Positions 46,401 through 58,400 of a stretch of 64,000 nucleotides of DNA are shown here, one piece after another. Source of the stretch: Juglans regia (taxonomy: Eukaryota > Streptophyta > Magnoliopsida > Fagales > Juglandaceae); assembly GCF_001411555.2 (NCBI RefSeq), contig NC_049909.1, positions 5,711,485-5,775,484 of the forward strand, read 5' to 3'. The notes below the pieces were generated by a model. That model searched no databases and was not told the origin of the DNA. It saw nothing but the letters and a program-made list of their open reading frames with translations. A program made the translations under genes and the position numbers. Positions within the stretch are counted from its first letter, which is position 1, and each line of letters starts with the position of its first letter.

Positions 46401-49400
46401 AATTAGGTGCATATATAACAAAGCTCTATGAAACTCTCTGTATCGCCTATTAAAAAATTCAAAATAGTCTTTCCAATCTGATATTCTTGTGCAGTAAATA
46501 GCCACCAAAGTGGTAATTATCAACTTAACCAATGCAAACAAAAAGAAAAAAGGGGTAATGCTTTTCTTACAAATAATTTTTACAAAATGATTTGGAGCCC
46601 TTCAATAAATTTTACATGATTAACACAACCACAACCCCATGAATTTTGTGTGCAGAACATGCCACCCTCTCATCCATTATGCATACCAAATTCGAAGCAT
46701 TGTCTTTGCATAAGAATGAGCCACATCACCACCGCAACACTTTCTTCTAATAAGTTTTATAATTTAAAAAGTATTGTAACTTTCATTTATCTTATTACCC
46801 CATCTTCAACCTCCATCACTTTCAAATCTCCAACTGATTCAACATCCAGCCTCTTCAATATCCAGCCCCTTCAGTTTCCACTTAATTGTATCATTCCTTT
46901 CCTTCAAAGCCATTGCTCTCTCAACTTTACAATTCATCAAACCTGCAAATAGTCACGCAGGCAATTTGTGGCAGAGAACTCCGGTTTTGATTCTGATGAG
47001 TAATCAAGCTTCAGGTTGGTAAAGCCCGAATCATCCATATAATTGAAATCACTCTCTTTAAGTGAGAAAACACGTCAATTTGCTCCATTAAAACCAACAT
47101 CAGGCTCAAGAAGGCCACTGCTCTTCAACCAATTCAATACTCTCCGAGCCCAACGCTGAATAGCTCTGGCTCAGCTTTATGAACACCGCTAGGCTTCCAA
47201 GAATCAATCTCTCTCTGTGGCACAGAGAGAGCAAGAGAGATGAAGGAGAAGCTGATACCTCAGCTGGAGTCGGCGATGGCTAGACTAGAGGCGCTGTCAA
47301 CTGGGTTCGGTTCAGGAGGTGTACATGGGATAGGTGGAGAAACGGCATCAGATCCATCGATTATGGCATTTGACAATCTGATTGGAAAGTATTTGGGTAA
47401 GGTTTCAAGCGCAGAAGATTGGGGAATACATTATTGGAGACCACAAAGATACAGCAAAATGCCTTTCATGTTCAGAAGGAACTTCTCATCAAGGCCAAAC
47501 AAATTCAGCTCCGTTGCTTTGTTAATATAAGATATTAGATAGGTATTTCTCATGAATACTTCCTGTGTACTTGGGCTTTGCCTATTATTATGAATAAAAC
47601 TTCTTGATTACTTCTAAAAAAAAAGATATTACTTGATGCATTTTAACCTTATATGATATATAAAATTAGCAAAATATCAATCTGTATCATTTGCATTTGG
47701 TGGTTAAAACAATTTGGGTTTGTGCAAATTGTATTAATTTTAGCTTATGGCATTAATAGTATCACCGGCTGAATCACTATGCTTTGTACTGAAATTGGTC
47801 AAGTTGAGTGAACTTGATTCTGCTATTTTTGCTCTGATAGCATAAGTTCTATAAGTGTTATATTCTTCTAACAAAATTGGAAAGAATAGAACGAAAAAAT
47901 TGTATGGATCATTCTTACTTGGATCTGATCTGGTGAGTGTTCATTATTTCTCTTGTGCAAACTGTTGATAAGTAAAGTTGATCGGCTCTACTGTGAAACC
48001 ATGGTTGGTTTTTGAATGCCAGTAAATTGGCCAGAAATTTCAGTGAGAGTCATAAAAAAGGTGTAAGCTAAGTTACATGTGTTTTTTGTTTATCCTAATT
48101 AATTTCTCGAGGTTAATGGTTCTAAAAATTGTAGTGGTGGAAAATTACCACTTTGTTTGGTAACTTGATTTCTATTCAATCATTTTCTTCTTGGAGTTCA
48201 AATAGCTGGAAATCTCTGTTTTCTTTAATGCATCTAAGTTACTGGAAATTTCATGGTAATGTGATTGCTTGAATACCATATTGATTTCTGACTAATAGCT
48301 AGCTCCATCCAATCTTGTAAAAAAATGATTTCTTGTTTTGGTTTTATATAGTTTATATTATCTTTAGCAGTAGTGCTGCTTGTGAGCTAATAAGGGCCAT
48401 GATTTTCTCGTTTTCTTCTTATTTTTCATAAACCTGATCTTATGGGGGGTTAGCTGAATTTCTCAAGCCATAGAATGAAGTGATCATGAAAGCAAATAAT
48501 GCATTGACAGAAGGAAGGTGATCTGATTTCTTCAACCATTTGAAGTCTGCTGCAGAAGTCTACCAAATGGACATCTGTGGTTGTTTGAGAATGCTGGATT
48601 ACCAAGCCTGAAGTTCTTGCAAATGCACATCTAGTTAGTTGTTTTATTTCAGTGAAGTGTGGTGTAGGGAGTGCCAATGGACAGCAAAGCTTTCCATAAT
48701 TAATCTTCTTTCCTTCTATTCTTCTTTCCTTATTTCACCTTTACTTAATTTACGTAGGCTTGTACAGTTAGCATATTGACAGAATATATAGTTTCCATAT
48801 AAGGCTAGACTGCTAGAATCACTCTGCAATTAGTTTCTTTCCATGTATAGCTCTCTTGTAAAGTTCATATATAATATACAGATCACTCAAAGGCCATTTT
48901 GATTCGGCCATTCAAACAGATTCTAACTTATTTTGACATGGTATCAAGAGCCGCTTGAACTTTTTTTCTCTCAATTTGGTTGCCGCCCGCGTGATTTTTT
49001 TTTTCTCCTCTCAGTCTCGTGTGTTGGCGTCTTCTGGATTATTCTCCGTGACCCAATGTGATCTCATTGCTATTTCGTGTGAAAGCTCTCGTGTTTTCAG
49101 TCTAATTTTTCTGGGTTGGAGTTATCGGTGCCGTTTGTTCCAGGTTTGAATTTTTCGGCAGCCTCTGTTCAAGTCTCGGCAGGAGTTCTCCTCTAGTGAG
49201 GCTCTCGACGTGTTTGTTCCTGGTTTACATAGTTTCTCGGCAGCTTCTGTTTTCATCCCGGCAGCTTCTGTTTTCTTGTGGGCATCTCGGCACTTTGTGC
49301 CTTCATTTTATCGAGCTGGTCATTTTTTTCTCTCTTGGTCATTTTGGCATTTTTTGGCCATTTTATTTGTGGTACTTTCAGCACTTCTCTGTGGGTATCT

Positions 49401-52400
49401 CTCGGTTTATCTTTGATTTTCCTTGTCTCGGAATTTATTTCTTTGTGATGGAATTTGGCACCTGTGTGTGTCAAGTTTACAGGCACAAACTACTCTACTT
49501 GGGCTTTTCAGTTTGAACTTTTCCTCAAGGGAAAAGATCTTTGGGGTCATATTGATGGCACGGATGTCACTCAAAAATCCGCTACTGACAAATCCAAAGA
49601 TCTTGAGGCTTTTCCTTCATGGGTTGTACTTGATGCTCAGATTATGTCTTGGCTTCTTGGTTCGGTGGAGCCACATATTGTTACCAACTTGCGGGCTCAT
49701 CGCTCCGCTCAATCCATGTAGAATTACTTGAAGAAGGTTTGTCATCAAGCTAATGATGCTCGTCGCTTTCAGTTAGAACATGCGATTGCCATGTTTCAAC
49801 ATGGTAGTCTTTCTATCCAAGACTACTACTCGGCCTTTCTGACTCTTTGGCATGAATATACGGATTTGGTTATAGAGAATCTTCCTGTTGCCGCTCTTTC
49901 GACTATTCAAACTCTTCACGAGACTAGCCAGCGTGATCAATTTCTTATGAAATTACACCTGGAATATGAATATGTTCACTCCTCTCTACTGAATAGATCT
50001 CTTGTTCTTTCTCTTGATATTTGTTTTGGTGAGTTACTTCGGGAAGAACGTCTTAGTACTTAAGCTATATTTTGGAGCAATCTCATGGCAGTTCCGGGAC
50101 AACAATTGTGACTTATGTTGCCCAAGGACGAGGATCACCTATGACTTCTAAAAATTTGCAGTGTTTCTGCTGCAAGGAATATGGGCATATTGCTGCTAAT
50201 TGTCCGAAGAAATATTGTTCTTATTGCAAGAAGGGTCACATTATCAAAGAATGTCGTATCCGTCCCCAGAATCGTCAGGTCCAAGCATTTCAGACTTCTG
50301 TTATTGTTCATTCCGCAACGATTTCTGTAGCACATGGCTCTTCCTCAGGTGCTTCCTCTAATCTTGCACCTCCTGCAGCAACTTACTGCACACCAGAAAT
50401 GGTGCAACAGATAGTAATCGTGGCATTATCTGCAATGGGGTTTCAAGGTAAAAATTCTACTAAACTCTGGTATGTAGACTCGAAGGCTTTCAATCACATG
50501 ATGAATACTCCCACCACTCTATGTCATGTTCGGCCCTATGCTGGTCAATCTGCCATTCATTCTGCCAATGGTAGTTTTTTGCCCATAGCTGCTGTCAGAG
50601 ATGCCTCTTCTAAATTTACTGATGTGGTGTTTCTTGCTCCTCAGCTTTCCACAATCTTTATTTTGTTGGTCAATTAGTTGATAACAATTGTGTTGTTAAT
50701 TTTTTTGGTGATGGTTGTGTTGTGCAGGACCAAGTAACGAGGGAGCCAATCGCGAAGGGACCTAAAGTGGGGTGCTCGTTTCCACTATTTTTACCTGTTC
50801 TAGTACTTTCTCCAGTTTCTTCTATTAAGTCTTTTGCTTGTAATAATGTTCCTGATTTGAGTATGGTGTGGCATCGTCGTTTAGGCCATCTCAATACTCA
50901 GATCTTATCTCATGTATTGCACTTTGGTTTTCTTGGTAATAAAGAATGTTCATCTTTATCTCTCGAGTGTGATTCTTGTAAACTCGATAAAAGCAAAACT
51001 CTTCCCTTTCCTTTACATGCTAGTAGAGCTTCTCACTGCTTTGATCTTATTCATAGTAATGTTTGGGGATCTTCCATGTTTAGTTCACATGAAAAATTTA
51101 AATACTATTTGACTTTCATTGATGATCATAGCAGATTCACTTGGGCTTATTTTCTTTGCTCTAAATCTGAGGCTTTTCGTACTTTCATTGAGTTTTTAGT
51201 GTATGTTGACAATCAATTTTCTGTGACTATTTAGACATTACGCACAGATTCTGGTGGTGAATATTTTTCTACTGAGTTTCAGGCATCCTTAGCTTCTAAA
51301 GGTATTATTCATCAACGTTCATGTCCCGCTACTCCCCAACAGAATGGAGTAGCCGAACGCAAAAATTGTCATGTTCATGATGTGGTACGTACTCTCTTGT
51401 TAGAATCCGTTGTTTCATCCATGTTCTGGGTCCAGGCTTTGAAAACTGCTACTCACTTGATCAATCGTTTACCTTCCCAAGTCTTACACATGGAGTCTCC
51501 TTATTTCCCCCTGTTTGCTAAACAACCTAGTTATGATAATCTCCATATCTTTGGTTGTGTATGTTTTGTCCATTTACCTTCTCATGAGTGACATAAATTA
51601 TCTGCTCAATCTATTAGATGTGCATTCTTGGGATATAATGTGTGTCAAAAGGGATTTGTTTGCTATGATTCTACTTTACATCGTACATGCATTTTTAGGA
51701 ATGTTATTTTCTTTGAAAATTAACATTTCTTTATTGTAGTACTCCCCTCCTTTGAGCAACAGTTCTCAAATCTTCATCAAGTCAGCTCTCGCTTTAAACC
51801 AGGTATTGTGTATACGAGACACTCCCGCCCACAGTCTCTTCCGGTGGCTCAACCGATATCTGATCCTACCATGCTCCAGAACCAATCAGTTGCAACACCT
51901 CCAGAGTCCTTGGTACGTCGCTCTCCTCGAGTGTCTGTACCTCCGGATAGGTATGGGTTTTCTTCTGGCCACTCTATTTCAGCTCTTATTGCTGCATTGT
52001 CCAATTTTGATATTCCCACATGCTACTCACATGCTATCAAGCATGATTGTTGGCGACAAGCTATGCAGGAAGAAATTACTGCTATAGAGGCCAATCACAC
52101 CTGGGACATTGCACTTGTCCTTCCACCATAGTTCCCCTAGGTTGCAAATGGGTTTACTCCGTTAAGGTTCGATCTAATGGGAGTTTGGATCGTTATAAAG
52201 CTCGGCTTGTTGTACTTGGAAATAATCAGGAATATGGTGTCAATTACGAAGAGACCTTTGCTCCTGTAACTAAGTGATAGGCCACGTCAATCAATGAGGT
52301 CCTGTAAACCAAATCCCAAATATTTGGGATAAACTGGGACGTGAAGAACATGAAGGACCGTTGCATGCGGCATGCATGCAACGAGGAAGGCAGGCGAGAC

Positions 52401-55400
52401 TGGGTCAAAGCCATTGGGAGTTTACGTACGAATGGGTCTTCGGTAGTTATGCAATTGGTGTCAATTTCTTTCCGTTAGTTTTATTCCGTTTTTATGTATT
52501 TGCATGCTCTGTTTTATACTCTGTTTTACGTGCGTTGTAGTTCAGTTAGTAGTCCGCAAGTTTCTCTTTTATTTCGATTTGAAGTGTAAGTGGTTCTGCT
52601 ATTTAAGCAGCCAAGAATTATTAATGATTATTATATAAGTTTATTCAAATCTGTGGTACATTCTCACCCGAAGAGAAACAATTCGTTTTAACAATTAAAC
52701 TCTCTTAATTTGGGACCTATCATTGGACTCAGAGCCAGGTTATTTATGAGAACCTACAAAGAGCGTATTGAGCAGTTGGAGGCTGGGCTCGGTGGAGTGC
52801 AGGATGGGTTACACAGGATGGAGCTAGGCATGGCCGATAGGCTTCGTCATTTGGAAGAAACTCTCAACCGCCTCTCTGATGTTTTGCTTGCAAACCAAGA
52901 GAACCCCAACCATGTAAACCATCACCGAGAAGGCAACGATGGAGGACAGATGGTTGTATCATCTAAAATAGCAAAGCTTGAACTTCCTAGATTTTCAGGA
53001 GATGTTCAATTGTGTGAACCAATTGTTTGAGTTCCAGAATACACCCGAAGCCCAGAAAGTTTCTTTGGCCTCCTACCATTTGGAAGGAGAGGCCAACCAG
53101 TGGTGGCAGTGGATTTGTAGGACATTTCAGGAAGATGGACGCGTGCTGTCGTGGAAAAATTTTGAAGATGAACTATGGGCTCGCTTCGGGCCTTCGGAAT
53201 GCGAAAATTTTGATGAAGCCCTTTCAAGGATCAGACAGACTGGGTCCTTACGTGAATACCAGAGGGAATTTGAATACTTGAGCAATCGAGTTAGAGGCTG
53301 GACACCAAAGGCTCTTGTGGGAACATTCATGGGTGGTTTACGAACGGAGATTTCGGACGGGATTCGAAATTTTAAACCGCAAACATTGAAAGATGCCATA
53401 AGCCTTGCAGGCATGAAAGATGACCAACTAGCGAGACAACGAAGGTTCATAAGACCTCCACCTCCAGTGCGAGCTCCCCTAGCTCTTCCTCCAGTAAAAT
53501 GAACAATACCAGAAGAACCTATCGCCCCTGTTCGACGTCTAAGTTGGGAATAAATATAGCGTAAGCAACTCCAGGGCCTATGTTTTAACTGTAACGAACG
53601 TTTTACCGCAGGGCATAGATGTCAAGGGCCCCGAATTCTCATGTTGGAGGGACACGATGGAGGTGAAAACGTCATCTGTGATGATGTAACTGAAGAACAA
53701 CCAGTGGAGGAGAACCATGAGGGGCCTATCGAACCAGCGATTACTTTGCATGCATTAATAGGTTGGACAGTGCCCAAGACCATGCGAGTAGCTGCCACGA
53801 TCGGTGCCCACGACGTCATTACAATAATCGACAGTGGGTCAACTCACAATTTATTGGTGAGCGTATGGCCAACCTACTACGATTACCAGTAATGCTGACT
53901 GAAGCCTTCATAGTACTGGTGGCTAACGGAGAAAATCTTCGATGCCACAGGAGGTTCAATAAGGTACCAATAAACTTGCAAGGCATAAATTTTTCATTAA
54001 CTCTGTACTCTTTACCACTCATAGGGTTGGATTTAGTTTTGGGAATTCAATAGCTTGAGTTACTCGGGTCCGTGGTTTGCAACTGGAAACGGTTAACCAT
54101 GGAATTTTCATGGGAAAACCAAACCAGACGTTTGGTAGGGATCGATGGCCAAGATATTCAAGCGGCATCACTCCAAGAAATATCCAAGGAAGTTCGCCCA
54201 GGCCATACAATCCTTGCTTTCTGCCTACAGATCGCCAAGAAAGACCCATAGGACCACATACACCCGAGCATGCAAGCAGTGCTACGAGAATTCTCTGATG
54301 TATTTACATAGCCTTCAAGCTTACCACCTGTCCGAGAGGTTGATCACAACATTCCCCTGAAAGAAGGAACCGAGCCACTTAATGTGCGACCATACCGATG
54401 CACGCATTATCAAAAAGAGGAGATTACAAAACAAGTCCAAGAAATGCTAAACTCAGGATTTGTTCAACCTAGCACTATCCCTTTTTTGTCACCGGTTCTG
54501 TTGGAGAAGAAAAAAGATGGTAATTGGCATTTTTGCACGGATTATCGCGCACTCAACACAACAACCATTAAGGGTCGGCTTCCGATCCCCACCGTTGAGG
54601 ACATGTTGGATGAACTCTATGGTGCCTCGTATTTTACCAAGCTAGATTTAAGGGCTGGGTACCATCAGGTACGAGTAAATCCTCTTGATATCCCTAAAAC
54701 TGCTTTCTGAACGCATAATGGACATTATGAGCACTGGGTTATGCCATTTGGCTTATGTAATGCACCATCTACATTTCAAGCCATTATGAATTCTATTTTC
54801 CATCCTCATCTTAGAAAATTCATATTAGTTTTCTTTGATGACATATTGGTTTATAGTCCTACTTGGGACACACATTACTAGCAAGTAAAGCAGACCTTGG
54901 AAATATTGAGGCAGCACCAATTCTTTGTCAAGGCTAGTAAATGTGCCTTTGGGCAACAAGAATTGGAGTATTTGGGACACATTGTTACTAACCAAGGAGT
55001 AGAAGTTGACGGAAGTAAAATAGCAGCAATGGTGGCATGGCCACGACCTACTAATATTTCAGCACTACGTGGTTTTTTAGGCTTGACAGGTTATTACCAG
55101 AAGTTCGTCCAAAATTATGGCATTATAGCGCGGCCTCTTACCAACCTCCTCAAGAAGGGCCAATTCGGTTGGAATGATGAAGCCGAGTCTGCTTTCCTTG
55201 CACTCAAACATGCCATGACAACCACCCCTACATTAGCAATGCCAAATTTCAAAGACTTTCACCATTGAGACGGATGCATCCGGTGAAGGAATTGGAGTTG
55301 TACTGTCACAACAAGGCAAACCGGTGGCATTCATGAGTCGAGCCCTCGGAGTGACTAAGAAATCCAGTCGAGCCCTCGGAGTGACTAAGAAATCCTGGTC

Positions 55401-58400
55401 CACTTACGCCAAAGAAATGTTGGCCATCATAGAAGCTATACGTTTATGGCGCCCATACCTACTATGTAAGAAATTCTACATTCAAACTGATCAGCTAAGT
55501 CTCAAGTTCTTTTTGGAACAACGGATGGCCACACCGGAGCAGCAGAAATGGGTAGCTAAGCTTCTGGGATACGACTACGAGATAGTCTACCGACCAGGAC
55601 GTGAAAACTCTGCTGCCGATGCACTATCGCACAAACAAGGTAGCCCTATTCTCCATAGCATTTTTTTTTCCACAAGTAAGCATATGGGAAGACATCAAAC
55701 AAGCGGCAACGAAGGACCAGCATATCCAATCAATGGGTCGTATGGCAACTGACCAACCCGAGGCACCATATGCGTGGCGGCAAGGGTTACTCTTCTTCAA
55801 AGGCAAGGTTGTCATCACAGACATCAGAGACCTACGCAGCAAATTACTACATGAAATGCATGACACCAAGGTGGGCGTACACTCAGGCGTTTTACGCACA
55901 TACAAGAAATTGGGACAGCAGTTATATTGGCCTGGCATGCATAGATCAGTCCAAGAATACGTCAAAGGGTGTGAGGTATGTCAAAAAGTCAAGGCTGAAA
56001 CACTAGCTCCGGCAGGGCTCCTTCAACCGCTGCCAATTCTATGCCGGGTGTGGGACGACATCACCTTAGATTTTATTGAAGGCCTTCCGACCTCACAAGG
56101 CAGAGACACAATTATGGTGGTTGTCGACAGTCTGAGTAAGTCAACTCATTTCCTTTCTTTAACCCATCCATTTACTACTAAAACGGTGACAGAAAAATTT
56201 GTAGAGGGAATTATCAAGCTCCACGGGATGCCCTAGTCCGTTATTAGTGACCGAGATCCAGTTTTCATTAGCAAGTTCTGGCAAGAATTCTTCAAGATGT
56301 CGAGCACCAAGTTGTAGTTCAGTTCCGTGTACCACCCACAGACCGATGGACAAACGGAAGTCGTCAATCACTGCCTCAAGCAATACCTTCATTGTTTCGT
56401 GCACCAGTGGCCACGCAAATGGAGTTCTTATTTACCTTGGGCAGAATATTGGTATAATACCACATACCATATTTCTACGGGGATGATCCCATTCCAGGCA
56501 CTATATGGAAGGCTTCCTCCCGCCATCTCATCGTACACAGAAGGACTCTCCCCAGTACACGAAGTGGATCAGCAACTAATGACTCGCGATGAACTACTCC
56601 AGCAATTGAAGATTAACTTAGCAAGCTTAGTTAATCGAATGAAACAAATGGCAGACCACAAGCGGAGGGATCTTTCGTACGACATTGGCGAACGGATGTT
56701 GTTGAAGCTACACCCATAACGCCAACAAACGGCCTTCAAACGGGTCCATCAGAAATTGGCTAGTCGATTTTACGGACCCTATGTAATCTTGCAGAAATGT
56801 AGACCGGTCGCGTACAAATTAGAGTTACCAGAAGGCACACGCATCTACCTGGTGTTTCATGTATCACTACTTAAACGATACCAGGAGAATGAAGGACTTG
56901 CAGAGCCACAGCAAACAACGTTGCCTACCGTCTCCGATGAAGGAGTTGTCGAGCTCAAACCACAAAAGATTCTGGACACTCGCTGGATTAAACAAGGAGG
57001 CCAGTTTGTCGAAGAAAGCTTAGTGCAGTGGAAGCACCTTCCGACGGAGGACGCCACCTGGGAACCAATGCAAAAATTACTGGATGAATTCTCGCCTATG
57101 ATCCTTGAGGACAAGGATCCGCTGAATGGGGGGAGTATTGATAGGCCACGTCAATCAATGAGGTCCCGTAAACCAAATCCCAAATATTTGGGATAAACTG
57201 GGACGTAAAGAACGTGAAGGACCGTTGCATGCGGCATGCATGCAATGAGGAAGGCAGACGAGACCGGGTCAAAGCCATTGGGAGTTTACGTACGAATGGG
57301 TCTTCAATAGTTATGCAATTGGCGTCAATTTCTTTCCGTTAGTTTTATTCCGTTTTTATGTATTTGCATGCTCTATTTTATACTCTGTTTTACGTGCGTT
57401 GTAGTTAAGTTGTAGTCTGCAAGTTTCCCTTTTATTTCGGTTTGAAGTGTAAGTGGTTCTGCTATTTAAGCAGCCAAGAATTACTTTTTTTTTTTTATAA
57501 GAAGCAGCCAAGAATTATTAATGATTATTATGCAAGTTTATTCAAATCTATGGTACATTCTCACCTTAAGAGAAACAAATCATTTTAGCAATTAAACTCT
57601 CTTAATTTGGGACCTATCACTAAGATGACCCTTGTTCGTACGATTCTAGCTCTTGCTGTTTCCAATGATTGGCCACTACATCAGATGGATGTCAAGAATG
57701 CTTTTCGTCACGGGGATCTTAAAGAGTGTATTTATATGAAGCCACCCCCCGGATTGTGTCCCTCTTCGACCTCACGTGTGTAAGCTTCGTCGCTCCCTTT
57801 ATTGTCTCAAACAAGGGCCTGGTTTGATAAATTTCGAACTACTTTATTACAATTCTCATTCAAGCAGAGCAAGTATGATACTTCCTTGTTTCTTCGGAAA
57901 TCAGACATGGGTATTGTTGTTCCTTTGGTTTATGTTGATGATATTGTGATTACTGGTTCCGATTCTGTTTTACTTGGCCAACTCAAAACTCATCTCTCTG
58001 AGTCATTTCATATGAAAGATCTTGGGTCTCTCACATATTTTCTTGGTCTTGAGGTGCATCATAGTTCATCTGGTATTTCACTCAATCAACATAAGTATGC
58101 TAGTGACTTGGTGGCTACAGCTGGCCTACAGGAGGCCACCTCTGTTGATACTCCCATGGAATTGAATGTCAAGCTTCGCAAAGAGGAGGATGATTTACTT
58201 GCAGATCCCAGTTTATACCGGAAGTTGGTCGGTAGTCTTGTCTACCTCACCAGTACTAGATCGAACATTTCCTTTGCAGTACAACAAGTCAGCCAGTTTC
58301 TTCAGACCCCTCGTCATCTTCATTTGGTTGCTGTCCATAGGATCATAAGCTATGTTCAGGGCACTTTTGCCCGTGGCTTATTCTTTCCTATAGGCAATTC

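Larger units (their letters stand above)
52275..57619 (+). mobile_element. Chromovirus (Ty3/gypsy, gypsy-4) inserted in copia-1
   Basis: LTRs 52275-52722 and 57139-57619 begin TGATAGG and end CCTATCA. The target duplication CTAAG is perfect (52270-52274, 57620-57624). Internal order is gag, zinc knuckle, protease, RT, RNase H, integrase and chromodomain, so it belongs to the chromovirus group. Frameshifts and stops occur in nearly every domain. It lies in the same orientation as copia-1 and is younger than it. Confidence 0.95.

Noticed and set aside
49196..49516. Open frame upstream of copia-1 gag
   Set aside because: It lies in the leader between the primer site and gag, in another phase, and is hydrophobic without motifs.
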